A stretch of 31,206 bases of DNA, taken from NCBI GenBank assembly GCA_023410575.1, contig JAEYPP010000051.1:1-31206 (forward strand), written 5' to 3'. The stretch comes from Bacillota bacterium (GTDB lineage: Bacteria > Bacillota > Clostridia > Lachnospirales > Lachnospiraceae). The notes beneath the pieces were generated by a model. That model searched no databases and was not told where the DNA came from. It saw nothing but the letters and a program-made list of their open reading frames with translations. The translations under genes were made by a program, and so were the position numbers. Positions 1 through 7,895 of this stretch are shown one piece after another; the stretch's first letter is position 1, and every line of letters begins with the position of its first letter.

Positions 1-51
1 CTTAACCTTAAGGTTTGTTAAAAATAATATTTCAATGAGAAGTTAAAGTAT

Positions 52-123
52 TCCTCGATAGCTCAATGGTAGAGCACACGGCTGTTAACCGTGGTGTTGC
101 AGGTTCGAGCCCCGCTCGGGGAG
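52..123 (+). tRNA. tRNA-Asn (GTT)
   Basis: Cloverleaf with a 7-bp acceptor stem (TCCTCGA with TCGGGGA, one G-T wobble), anticodon stem CACGG/CCGTG and loop CTGTTAA giving anticodon GTT. A GGTTCGAGC T-arm is present. CCA is not encoded. First of eight closely spaced tRNA genes; the operon probably begins upstream of the window. Confidence 0.96.
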
Positions 124-195
124 TTTACCTTGTAAATAAACAAGGAAAAAATACCAGTTGACGAATAGTCAACTACATGATAATATTAGTACCAC

Positions 196-267
196 GGCTC
201 CATGGTCAAGCGGTTAAGACACCGCCCTTTCACGGCGGTAACAGGGGTTCAAATCCCCTTGGAGTCA
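196..267 (+). tRNA. tRNA-Glu (TTC)
   Basis: Acceptor stem GGCTCCA pairs with TGGAGTC. The anticodon loop CTTTCAC gives TTC between ACCGCC and GGCGGT. The T-arm is GGTTCAAAT. CCA is not encoded. Confidence 0.96.
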
Positions 268-310
268 TAATCAATTTATAGTATCAACTATGGATGATTA
301 AATTAAATAT

Positions 311-383
<73 letters not shown>

Positions 384-412
384 TGTATGGCTTTTGAAGT
401 TTCAAAAGGCAT

Positions 413-486
413 GGACCTTTAGCTCAGTTGGTTAGAGCAACCGGCTCATAACCGGTCGGTCCCGGGTTCGAGTCCCCGAAGGTCCA
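413..486 (+). tRNA. tRNA-Met (CAT), probably elongator
   Basis: Acceptor stem GGACCTT pairs perfectly with AAGGTCC. Anticodon stem ACCGG/CCGGT encloses CTCATAA, anticodon CAT. The paired first base pair (G-C) argues against initiator tRNA, which usually has a 1-72 mismatch. A lysidine-modified tRNA-Ile2 also has a CAT gene anticodon and is not excluded. Confidence 0.93.
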
Positions 487-510
487 CTAAAGCATTAAAA
501 TAAGTAATTT

Positions 511-584
511 GGCCCGGTGGCTCAGTTGGTTAGAGCGCCGCCCTGTCACGGCGGAGGTCGTGGGTTCGAGTCCCATCCGGGTCG
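511..584 (+). tRNA. tRNA-Asp (GTC)
   Basis: Acceptor stem GGCCCGG pairs with CCGGGTC (one wobble). The anticodon loop CTGTCAC gives GTC. The discriminator base is G, as expected for tRNA-Asp. Confidence 0.96.
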
Positions 585-632
585 TTGTATGTAAATGCAT
601 ATACCGACGAAATTCAAAATTTTATATTCCCA

Positions 633-705
633 GGGATCTTAGCTCAGCTGGGAGAGCATCTGCCTTACAAGCAGAGGGTCACAGGTTCGAGCCCTGTAGG
701 TCCCA
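633..705 (+). tRNA. tRNA-Val (TAC)
   Basis: Acceptor stem GGGATCT pairs with AGGTCCC. Anticodon stem TCTGC/GCAGA encloses CTTACAA, anticodon TAC. CCA is not encoded. Confidence 0.96.
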
Positions 706-721
706 CTAACCGCAAGGTTAT

Positions 722-807
722 GCCGGCGTGGCGGAACTGGCAGACGCACAGGACTTAAAATCCTGCGGGACTAATCTCCCGTACCGGTTCGATTCCGGTC
801 GCCGGCA
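722..807 (+). tRNA. tRNA-Leu (TAA)
   Basis: An 86-nt class II tRNA with a long variable arm. Acceptor stem GCCGGCG pairs perfectly with CGCCGGC. Anticodon stem CAGGA/TCCTG encloses CTTAAAA, anticodon TAA. Confidence 0.96.
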
Positions 808-862
808 TTGTTTTAAATTATTTAATTAAAACAAATATGATATGAGTTTAAATTTCATATGT

Positions 863-936
863 GTGCATGTAGCTCAGCTGGATAGAGCACTTGGCTACGG
901 ACCAAGGTGTCGGGAGTTCGAATCTTCTCATGCACG
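863..936 (+). tRNA. tRNA-Arg (ACG)
   Basis: Acceptor stem GTGCATG pairs perfectly with CATGCAC. Anticodon stem CTTGG/CCAAG encloses CTACGGA, anticodon ACG (A34 expected to be deaminated to inosine). Last tRNA of the cluster; a terminator begins four bases later. Confidence 0.96.
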
Positions 937-939
937 TAC

Positions 940-972
940 AAAGTCTTAGATATTTACTTCTAAGACTTTTTT
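940..972 (+). terminator. Intrinsic terminator of tRNA cluster 1
   Basis: An 11-bp inverted repeat, AAAGTCTTAGA paired with TCTAAGACTTT, encloses an 8-nt loop and runs into six T residues. It lies directly after tRNA-Arg and ends the tRNA transcript. Confidence 0.92.
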
Positions 973-1209
973 ATGTTTTAAGAAATCTCTTCAATGAATA
1001 GTGCTACAGTGAGTGAAGATGTCTTTTCTTATTCATATTCTATTGAGAAGTATATTATTTTTCACTTTACTCTATAGCAGATTTGGTGTAACTAATATAA
1101 TAAATGTATAGACGAATTATTTATCAAGTGATACCATTAACATATTATTAATTACTTAGATCAACATAAAACAGTAATGCTTTTATAAAATATCTATGGA
1201 GAAATTAAG

Positions 1210-1890
1210 ATGAAAAGAATACTAATTGTAGAAGATGATGTTAATATAAATAATATGCTTCATGAAGTATTACATAAAGAGGGATATGATTGTACGCAAG
1301 CCTTTTCAGGGACAGAGGCTATATTATGTACAAAGATACAGCAGTATGACTTAATTATTTTGGATTTGATGCTCCCTGGAATAACAGGCGAGGAATTTAT
1401 TAAACAGTATAGTAATGGGAAAGCACCAATTATAGTATTATCGGCGAAGGATGAACTAGATACGAAGATTGAACTCTTAACTTTAGGAGCCCAAGATTAT
1501 TTGACAAAGCCGTTTGAAATACGAGAATTAGTAGCTAGAGTAAAGGTTCAATTAAGGAGATATGAGGGTGATTCAATTAATAATGATCAAGATACCATAT
1601 TAGTATATAAAACTTTATCACTTAAAAAATCAACTTTTGAAGTAAAAGTAAATAATGAATTCCTAAATTTAACAAGACAAGAGTTTAAAATTTTGGAGTT
1701 ATTATTATCGAATCCTAATAAGATATTCAGCAAGCAGGATATTTATGATTATGCATGGGATGATTACTTTATTGGCGAGGATAAAACAATCAATGTACAT
1801 ATCAGCAATATCAGGTCAAAACTAAAAAAGTATTCTAAAGATGATTATATTGATACTGTTTGGGGAATTGGGTTTAAATTAAGTAAATGA
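1210..1890 (+). CDS. OmpR/PhoB-family response regulator
   Basis: DNA-binding response regulator of 226 aa, the usual length for the family. The receiver domain (about residues 1-115) has the acidic pocket EDD at 8-10, phospho-acceptor D52 in LIILDLMLPG, the switch serine S78 and the conserved lysine K100 (LTKPF). A winged-helix output domain covers about 130-225 and ends in the typical WGIGFKL motif. GGAGA upstream supports the ATG. It lies upstream of an ABC ATPase, a permease and a histidine kinase (3728-4627), its likely partner, and probably activates the transporter genes in response to a cell-envelope stress or peptide. The actual ligand cannot be read from the sequence. Confidence 0.93.
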   Translation: MKRILIVEDDVNINNMLHEVLHKEGYDCTQAFSGTEAILCTKIQQYDLIILDLMLPGITGEEFIKQYSNGKAPIIVLSAKDELDTKIELLTLGAQDYLTKPFEIRELVARVKVQLRRYEGDSINNDQDTILVYKTLSLKKSTFEVKVNNEFLNLTRQEFKILELLLSNPNKIFSKQDIYDYAWDDYFIGEDKTINVHISNIRSKLKKYSKDDYIDTVWGIGFKLSK

Positions 1891-1980
1891 TATCTTTACC
1901 ATTTCTTTAACTTTGCTTTGCGATATATTAACCTTCAACTTGTAAAATGAGTTTATCAAGTAAAAGAAAGGGATAGAAAA

Positions 1981-2902
1981 ATGAGTGAAGTAATACTTAA
2001 AACAAGTTCCTTGACTAAAAAATTCAAAGAACATGCAGCAGTGAATGAAGTTAGCTTAGAGATAAGTCGTGGCGACATTTATGGATTTATCGGGCGCAAT
2101 GGTGCAGGTAAAACTACCTTCTTAAAAATGATTAGTGGTATGTCTTTTCCGACAAGTGGTAGAATTGAAATTTTTGGAGGGGATTGTGCGAAACAACCAT
2201 ACCTTTTTTTCACGTACTGGTGCATTAATTGAGGCACCTGGCCTTATTGGAAATTTGACTGCCTTTGAGAATATAAAGGCTAAGTGTCTAGCTTATGGAA
2301 TCAATGATGAGAAGTATATTGTAGAGTTACTTAGTTTTGTAGGTTTGTCGGATACAGGTAAGAAGAAGACGAAAAACTTCTCATTAGGAATGAAACAAAG
2401 GTTGGGAATTGCTCTCGCGTTGGTAGGGAATCCAGATATTTTAGTGCTAGATGAACCAATCAATGGATTAGATCCTCAGGGGATTGTAGAAGTCAGAGAC
2501 ACCATTCTAAAATTGAATAGAGAAAAGAATATAACAATTATTATTTCCAGTCATATTCTTGAGGAACTATCAAAGATTGCTACTAAATATGCAATTATAG
2601 ATAAAGGGGTACTAATTCAAAAGCTTACAAGAGAGGAATTGCTAGAGCAGTGTACAGAACGAATCGAAATAGAAACTTCCCAAATTAGGGAGACTACAAC
2701 TATATTAGAAGAAAAAATGAATATACATGATTATAAGGTAGTAGGACCTCAAAAAATTTATGTACTGGAGCGAATTACCGAATCAGGATTAGTCAATATG
2801 ACATTAGCATCAAATGGCATTTTAGTCAATTCATTAAAAGTGACCAGTGATGATCTAGAGACATACTTTATTAATCTTACAGGAGGTAATCATCATGCTT
2901 AA
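1981..2902 (+). pseudogene. ABC transporter ATPase, BcrA-like, split by a one-base frameshift
   Basis: ATP-binding subunit of a bacitracin/lantibiotic-type exporter. The first frame (ATG 1981, stop 2232) carries Walker A GRNGAGKTT at residues 38-46. The second frame (to 2902) carries the signature FSLGMKQR, Walker B ILVLDEP and the D-loop. The frames join at a T7 run (2204-2210); with six T the reading continues QPYLFS-RTGALIEAP and gives one protein of about 306 aa, the normal BcrA length. The permease start overlaps the 3' end by 8 nt, so the pair was built to be co-translated. Three explanations are open: a real inactivating mutation, slippage on the T run that restores the protein, or a sequencing error. 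Family assignment is secure; the functional state is not. Confidence 0.85.
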
Positions 2903-3713
2903 TACAATAAAGATGGATTTATATCGTGCATTTAAGAGTAAATCCTTATATATTACAATATTAATCGCAGCCATTTCTCTATTTGCTAATATCGCTTCAT
3001 TAAAGTATGAAACATTACATCCAGATAAAACGATTCAGACGACACAAGAAGATGAAATGTTTGATAATGTGGGCATTATTATGGGTGATCCAGTAGATGT
3101 AGGAGATGATTTTACAGTTCAAGATGTGCTGACTATTATATTCCAAGGAGGAACAATCTTAGCACTGGGTGCAGTATTTTGTGCCACTTTTGTATCGATT
3201 GATCACAGCTCGGGATTTATTAAAAATGTAGTAGGTCGAAACAATTATCGAAAGCAAACGAGTATGTCAAAAGTAATTGTAATGGCAGTGTATACAGTTT
3301 TAGAGATAACAGCATGTTTTATTACACTTTTATTAAGTCTGTTGGTCTTATATGATGATATTAGAATGGGCAGCCTTTGCAATATATTAGGTTATCTGGG
3401 AGTGCAGATTTTGATTCAAACATCATTGTTGACACTATGTGTTTTTATATGTAATTTACTCCGTAACATAGGGATTGCGATGGCATTTGCGATTAGCTTA
3501 AGTGCAGGTCTATTCGCTCTCATTCCACAGATGCTTGATAAATTGAACTTACCAGTTACTTTATGTGATTATGTATTATCCATTTTTGTAAGAACATTGC
3601 CAATACAATACGACAGTACGTTATATCTACGTGCTATTATTGTTTCTGTCACAAGCCTTTGTATATTCCTATTAGGTAGTACGTTCGCAATGAAAAGACA
3701 AGATATTAAGTAG
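2895..3713 (+). CDS. ABC-2-type transporter permease
   Basis: Integral membrane subunit (272 aa) partnering the ATPase just upstream. It has an N-terminal hydrophobic segment (about residues 17-33), a central extracytoplasmic stretch rich in Asp/Glu, then about five hydrophobic segments, a layout typical of BcrB/LanF-type permeases of antibiotic-peptide exporters. The ATG overlaps the ATPase by 8 nt and is preceded by AGGAGGT, so translation is probably coupled. If the ATPase is truly broken this permease has no energy source from its own operon. The substrate is unknown; a bacitracin-like or lantibiotic peptide is suggested only by family context. Confidence 0.86.
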   Translation: MLNTIKMDLYRAFKSKSLYITILIAAISLFANIASLKYETLHPDKTIQTTQEDEMFDNVGIIMGDPVDVGDDFTVQDVLTIIFQGGTILALGAVFCATFVSIDHSSGFIKNVVGRNNYRKQTSMSKVIVMAVYTVLEITACFITLLLSLLVLYDDIRMGSLCNILGYLGVQILIQTSLLTLCVFICNLLRNIGIAMAFAISLSAGLFALIPQMLDKLNLPVTLCDYVLSIFVRTLPIQYDSTLYLRAIIVSVTSLCIFLLGSTFAMKRQDIK

Positions 3714-3727
3714 TAAAGGATGAGGGT

Positions 3728-4627
3728 ATGGTTTGGTTGATTGTTGGTTTCGTCTTTATAATAATTGTAATATATATTCGATTTCGCATGTATCGAAATC
3801 AGATTAAAGAGATACAGAGAGGTCTCTTATTTATAAAAGATAATAATTCTGATTTACTAATTACACAAGAGATCACATATCCTGAAATCAATACACTAGT
3901 ATCTCAATTAAATGAGTTAATTCAGAAGCATAAGGTACTTACTCAAGAAGTATACCGTAAGGAGTACTCATTGAAAAAATTAATCACAAATCTCTCACAT
4001 GATATAAGAACACCATTAACATCTTTAGATGGGTATTTTGAATTACTAAAGCATTGTAAGGATGAGAAAGAGAGAGAACGTTACAATCAAATCATCAATG
4101 GTAGGATTGAGAGTTTAAAGGATTTACTGGAACAGATGTTTTTGTACATGAAATTACAAAATGACTCTTATGTAATGGATATGTCTGATTGTAATGTGAC
4201 AAAATTACTCTATACTTGTTTGTTTAGTTTCTATCCAGAGTTCACAAATAGAGGAATTGAACCGATCATCAATTTTACCGAAGAAGATGTGTACGTGAAG
4301 GGAAATGAGATTGGGTTAAAAAGAGTGTTTGGAAATGTAATTAAAAACGTATTAGAACACGGAAAAGATAGTTTTATGCTTGAAGCTACTAAACAGGTGG
4401 CACAGTTGAAGATAGAGTTTAGCAATACGTTTGATGAAGAAAATCCGATTGATTTATCTATGGTGTTTGAACGTTTTTATAAAGCGGATCAAGCAAGAAC
4501 AAATAACTCCACTGGATTAGGGTTGTCCATAGCAAAAGAATTAATAGAAAAGATGGGGGGAACCATAGGTGTTAGTTCTAGGGAGAATAAGTTCACTATC
4601 ACAATAATGATGAAAATCGAGAAATAG
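3728..4627 (+). CDS. Sensor histidine kinase
   Basis: Membrane-bound kinase of 299 aa. A single N-terminal transmembrane segment (about 2-20) is followed by a short linker with no large sensor domain. The dimerisation box SHDIRTPLTS puts the phospho-accepting histidine at H91. The ATPase domain has an N-box (NVIKNVLEHG), an F-box (FERFYKAD) and a G2 box (TGLGLSIAK), but the usual DxGxG (G1) is replaced by a FSNTFDEENP stretch, as in some transporter-linked kinases. Such small kinases often sense through their partner ABC transporter, which would make this one dependent on the frameshifted ATPase. It lies 14 nt after the permease. Confidence 0.9.
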   Translation: MVWLIVGFVFIIIVIYIRFRMYRNQIKEIQRGLLFIKDNNSDLLITQEITYPEINTLVSQLNELIQKHKVLTQEVYRKEYSLKKLITNLSHDIRTPLTSLDGYFELLKHCKDEKERERYNQIINGRIESLKDLLEQMFLYMKLQNDSYVMDMSDCNVTKLLYTCLFSFYPEFTNRGIEPIINFTEEDVYVKGNEIGLKRVFGNVIKNVLEHGKDSFMLEATKQVAQLKIEFSNTFDEENPIDLSMVFERFYKADQARTNNSTGLGLSIAKELIEKMGGTIGVSSRENKFTITIMMKIEK

Positions 4628-4639
4628 ATCAAAACAAGG

Positions 4640-4679
4640 AAAGGTTTTTCAATGTTAATCAATTGAAAAACCTTTTCTT
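4640..4679. terminator. Bidirectional terminator between the kinase and ABC-F genes
   Basis: A perfect 14-bp inverted repeat, AAAGGTTTTTCAAT (4640-4653) and its complement (4662-4675), has an 8-nt loop and a T-rich flank on each strand. It sits between convergent genes and can stop transcription from both. Confidence 0.85.
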
Positions 4680-4691
4680 GCATGCTATTGT

Positions 4692-6245
4692 TTAGATTTT
4701 TGTTGACCATTCGCTACAGTCGATAATCTTTGTGGCCCAATCTTCATAAAAATCTGGCTCATGGCAAATTAAAAGAATACTTCCCTTATATGCTTTTAAT
4801 GCACGTTTTAGTTCTTCTTTTGCATCGACATCCAAGTGGTTCGTAGGTTCATCTAATAATAGAATATTTGTCTCACGATTCATTAATTTACAAAGACGTA
4901 CTTTGGCTTGCTCACCGCCACTTAATACTCTAACTTGACTTTCAATGTGATTGGTAGTTAATCCACATTTAGCAAGGGCAGAGCGGCATTCATATTGAGT
5001 CCAGGAAGGGTATTCTTGCCAAAGTTCTTCTATACATGTATTATTTTTTGCCCCAGTCATTTCTTGCTCAAAGTAGCCTTTATATAAATAGTCTCCTAGG
5101 GTTACTTTACCTTGTAAAGGTGGAATAATACCGAGAATACTTTTAAGTAGTGTTGTTTTTCCGATACCATTTGCACCACATAAGACCATACGATCACCAC
5201 GCTCCATCGTAAGATTAATCGGGCGAGATAATGGCTCATCATAACCTATAATTAAATGATGCGTTTCAAAGATATAGCGACTTGCTGCACGCGCTTCTTT
5301 AAAGGAAAACTCTGGCTTTGGCTTTTCTTTCGCTAATTCAATGATATCCATTTTATCTAGTTTCTTTTGACGAGACATTGCCATATTTCGAGTCGATACT
5401 CTCGCTTTATTTCGAGCAACGAAGTCTTGGAGTTCGCTGATTTCCTGTTGCTGACGTTTGTAAGCAGATTCAAGCTGTGCTTTTTTCACTGCATATACTT
5501 CTTGGAACTTGTCATAATTTCCAACATATCGATTTAGTTCACCATTTTCCATATGGTAAACTAAGTTAATAACACTATTTAAGAATGGAATATCATGCGA
5601 AATTAAGATAAAAGCATTCTCATATTCTTGTAAATATCTCTTTAACCATTCTATATGTTCCACATCAAGGTAATTGGTAGGCTCATCTAATAAGAGAATA
5701 TCCGGTTTTTCAAGTAGTAGTTTACCTAGAAGTACCTTTGTTCTTTGTCCTCCACTTAAATCAGTAACGTCCTTATCTAAACCTACATCAGTTAAGCCAA
5801 GTGCACGTCCAACTTCCTCAACTTTTGAGTCAGTGACATAAAAATCATGAGCATCTAATAAATCTTGGAGAGTACCAAACTCCTCCATTAATTCAGCCAT
5901 CTTATCGTCCGATGCTTCTGCAAGTTGATTGCAAATCTCATTCATCTTGGCTTCCATCTCAAATAAAAAGTTAAAGGCAGACTTCAATACATCACGAATT
6001 GTCATGCCCTTTTCAAGGACAGAGTGTTGGTCCAAATATCCAACACGAACATTTTTTGACCATTCAACATTTCCCTCATCGGGCATTAACTTATTTGTGA
6101 TAATATTCATGAAAGTGGACTTACCTTCACCATTAGCTCCAACAAGGCCAATATGTTCTCCTTTTAGAAGACGGAAAGATACATCATGAAAAATCATTCG
6201 TTCACCAAAACCATGGTTTAGGTTAGTTACATTTAAAATACTCAT
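4692..6245 (-). CDS. ABC-F family ATPase
   Basis: Soluble twin-ATPase protein of 517 aa with no membrane segment. The first nucleotide-binding domain has Walker A GANGEGKST (36-44), signature LSGGQ (163-167) and Walker B ILLLDEPTN. The second has GANGIGKTT (357-365), LSGGE (441-445) and LLLDEPTNH. They are joined by a charged helical linker (about 245-315), the segment that reaches the ribosomal P-site tRNA in this family. ABC-F proteins act on the ribosome, either as translation factors (EttA, YbiT, YkpA type) or as antibiotic resistance factors; sequence alone does not decide here. AAGGAG precedes the ATG. It converges with the kinase gene. Confidence 0.9.
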   Translation of the reverse strand: MSILNVTNLNHGFGERMIFHDVSFRLLKGEHIGLVGANGEGKSTFMNIITNKLMPDEGNVEWSKNVRVGYLDQHSVLEKGMTIRDVLKSAFNFLFEMEAKMNEICNQLAEASDDKMAELMEEFGTLQDLLDAHDFYVTDSKVEEVGRALGLTDVGLDKDVTDLSGGQRTKVLLGKLLLEKPDILLLDEPTNYLDVEHIEWLKRYLQEYENAFILISHDIPFLNSVINLVYHMENGELNRYVGNYDKFQEVYAVKKAQLESAYKRQQQEISELQDFVARNKARVSTRNMAMSRQKKLDKMDIIELAKEKPKPEFSFKEARAASRYIFETHHLIIGYDEPLSRPINLTMERGDRMVLCGANGIGKTTLLKSILGIIPPLQGKVTLGDYLYKGYFEQEMTGAKNNTCIEELWQEYPSWTQYECRSALAKCGLTTNHIESQVRVLSGGEQAKVRLCKLMNRETNILLLDEPTNHLDVDAKEELKRALKAYKGSILLICHEPDFYEDWATKIIDCSEWSTKI

Positions 6246-6450
6246 ATATAAACTCCTTGCTTCATAGGCTTTCCAATAAATTTAGCATTCATTCGTAATG
6301 ATAAAGAATACAAAAAATGCATCAATTCTAACTATTTTACATGATATGTTGGAAATTGGCAAGAGCAAAGAAAAATTCATATATTTTGTCTAGCAAGGAG
6401 AGAATATAACAAAATTTAGAAATTTTAAATATATTTTAATGAAACGTGCA
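6246..6450. other. Intergenic region upstream of the ABC-F gene
   Basis: Part of a 313-nt gap between divergent genes. On the minus strand it must hold the ABC-F promoter and a leader of up to about 200 nt, but I could not find a convincing -35/-10 pair, terminator-antiterminator or leader peptide here. Beyond the ribosome-binding site next to 6245 I see nothing definite. Confidence 0.4.
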
Positions 6451-6479
6451 TTTACCATATTGAATTGGTGTGCTACAAT
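6451..6479 (+). promoter_or_regulatory. Sigma-A promoter with extended -10
   Basis: TTTACC at 6451-6456, a 17-nt spacer and TACAAT at 6474-6479. A TG lies one base before the -10 (TGcTACAAT), an extended -10 element. Transcription would start near 6486, about 70 nt before the HAAS-domain gene. Confidence 0.7.
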
Positions 6480-6558
6480 GGTTAAAAATTGTGTTATCGA
6501 GTTATTCTAACATACAGTATGAAGTAACGATAGGATTACTTATACAGAAGGAGCTAAT

Positions 6559-7068
6559 ATGACGGAACAAGATTTTTTAAATATACTTGAGACAAGTCTA
6601 TCCGGACAACTGCCAAGTCATGAAATTCGGTCAAATATTCAATATTATAGAGACTATATCGACACTAAAAAGCGTGTCAAATCGGAAGCTGAAATCATGG
6701 AAGAATTGGGAGATCCGAGATTAATTGCAAAGACAATTATCGATACGTATCAATTGAGCCATCCAAGCAAACGTTATGAGAGTGTAAATTCAGGTGCTGG
6801 AACTGGGCAATATCAAGAGAGAGAAGTACATCAAGAGAGTACAGATTATGGATATGAGACAATTAATAGAAAGCCAATATCGCAACGTAAATTAAAATTC
6901 TTTGGATGGGCAATCGGCATTGGAACGATACTTATTCTATTACTAATTCTAGGTGCAATATTCTGGATTGGAGCGGTTGTTTTAAAAGTATTTATTCGAT
7001 TTATATTACCGATTCTCTTAATCTTTATTGGTGTGACGTGGATTAGAAATCAGATTCGACGACATTAG
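6559..7068 (+). CDS. HAAS/DUF1700-type membrane protein
   Basis: Protein of 169 aa. The N-terminal 65 residues (MTEQDFLNILETSLSG to about AKTIIDTYQL) resemble the alpha-helical HAAS/DUF1700 domain: an FL..L...L start, a YYRDYID segment and a GDPRLIAKTI motif. A polar linker rich in Gly, Gln and Glu follows (about 68-110). Two hydrophobic segments (about 116-137 and 141-162) end in a basic tail (RNQIRRH). HAAS proteins are often paired with a PadR-type regulator, but none is present here. AAGGAG precedes the ATG. The gene stands alone between a promoter and a terminator; its precise function is unknown. Confidence 0.8.
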   Translation: MTEQDFLNILETSLSGQLPSHEIRSNIQYYRDYIDTKKRVKSEAEIMEELGDPRLIAKTIIDTYQLSHPSKRYESVNSGAGTGQYQEREVHQESTDYGYETINRKPISQRKLKFFGWAIGIGTILILLLILGAIFWIGAVVLKVFIRFILPILLIFIGVTWIRNQIRRH

Positions 7069-7107
7069 ATTTGCAAAAAGGAGCATGAAAAGAGAATAGT
7101 ATTAAGT

Positions 7108-7140
7108 GAAACAGCCGGTAGGGGAGCTACCGGCTGTTTC
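7108..7140 (+). terminator. Hairpin terminator after the HAAS-domain gene
   Basis: A perfect 14-bp GC-rich inverted repeat, GAAACAGCCGGTAG with its complement, around a 5-nt loop. The 3' arm ends in TTTC and then GTTG, so the T tract is weak, but the stem is strong. Confidence 0.75.
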
Positions 7141-7293
7141 GTTGAGGGGAGTATAAATAATTAATAAGGGGTTATATAGCGTATCACGATTTTATAATCA
7201 ATGATACATATAAATCATACTACATATTATGTGAAATTGCAATAAATAATTTGTATAATGAGAAAAATCTGTAGACGTAATATTTTTTTGGGT

Positions 7294-7322
7294 GTATAAA
7301 TTTTATGTTTTAGACCATACTA
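7294..7322 (+). promoter_or_regulatory. Putative sigma-F/G (forespore) promoter
   Basis: GTATA at 7294-7298, a 17-nt spacer and CATACTA at 7316-7322. Both match the consensus known for Bacillus sigma-G (GHATR, about 18 nt, CATWHTR) at every position. It lies 42 nt before the ATG of the Asn-rich repeat protein, leaving room for a start near 7329 and the AGGAGG at about 7352. Assignment is by motif match only. Confidence 0.55.
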
Positions 7323-7364
7323 GCCTATGTAGTTTTAATACAAAATCAATTAGGAGGCAGTATT

Positions 7365-7733
7365 ATGTCATCAGATTTTAACAACAGCGAGTATAATTCA
7401 AAAAATGCTTCTAAGAATGCAAGTGGTTACAAGGATAGTTCTCCTTCAAAAAATGTATCGAAGAATAGTTCAAGTTATAAAGATAACTCAAACTATCAAA
7501 ATGGAACTAGCAATTACTCCAATAGCCAAAACGGAACTAGTAACTATTCCAATAACCAGAACAACATGAATAACAATTCTAACTATCAGAATAATAGTAA
7601 CAATAATTCTAATAGCCAGAATAACAATTCTAACTATCAGAATAACAGTAACAACAATTCTAATTATAAGAATACTACAAGTGATAAGAGCTCCAATAAT
7701 TATAAAAACACAAGTAAAGATAACTACAAATAA
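7365..7733 (+). CDS. Asn/Ser-rich low-complexity repeat protein, possibly forespore-expressed
   Basis: I do not recognise a known family. The 122-aa protein is about one third Asn (roughly 43 residues), with Ser, Tyr, Lys and Gln making up most of the rest; it has no Cys, Trp, His or Leu, no signal peptide and no membrane segment. Repeats are nested: an N-terminal pair of about 14 residues ending in YKD, two 10-residue copies of NGTSNYSNxQ, and two 17-residue copies beginning NNSNYQNNS (51-nt DNA period, from 7572 and 7623). A strong AGGAGG precedes the ATG, a sigma-F/G-like promoter lies upstream and a terminator follows, so it is a real single-gene unit. The composition suggests a disordered spore protein, analogous to Gln/Asn-rich gamma-type SASPs without clear homology. 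Confidence 0.72.
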   Translation: MSSDFNNSEYNSKNASKNASGYKDSSPSKNVSKNSSSYKDNSNYQNGTSNYSNSQNGTSNYSNNQNNMNNNSNYQNNSNNNSNSQNNNSNYQNNSNNNSNYKNTTSDKSSNNYKNTSKDNYK

Positions 7734-7766
7734 AGTGAATTGGCAAAAGAGCTCTGTTGTCATCCC

Positions 7767-7802
7767 AAAACCGCCTCGCCGCATAGCAGGGCGGTTTTTT
7801 AT
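7767..7802 (+). terminator. Intrinsic terminator after the Asn-rich gene
   Basis: Stem AAACCGCC (7768-7775) pairs with GGCGGTTT (7790-7797), and the T run reaches 7800. It separates this gene from the rhodanese gene. Confidence 0.9.
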
Positions 7803-7895
7803 ATTATAAGCACACAAATTGTCGATTCGAATATAATAATGTAGGATACTCTTTTTCTCTCATCTGAAGTCAAAACTAGAAAGTTGGTGGATGGT

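Noticed and set aside
509..709. A 66-codon open frame across the tRNA-Asp and tRNA-Val genes
   Set aside because: It is read through two complete tRNA cloverleafs; the frame is incidental.
4489..4710. A 73-codon antisense open frame over the kinase 3' end
   Set aside because: It runs through the bidirectional terminator and opposes a well-supported kinase.
7237..7259. TTGCAA...TATAAT vegetative promoter for the Asn-rich gene
   Set aside because: The spacer is only 11 nt, and no acceptable -35 lies 16-18 nt upstream of the TATAAT.
7488..7817. A 109-codon hydrophobic open frame opposite the Asn-rich gene
   Set aside because: It is the complement of AAT/AAC-rich codons, which read as Ile/Val, and it runs through the terminator. 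A shadow of the real gene.
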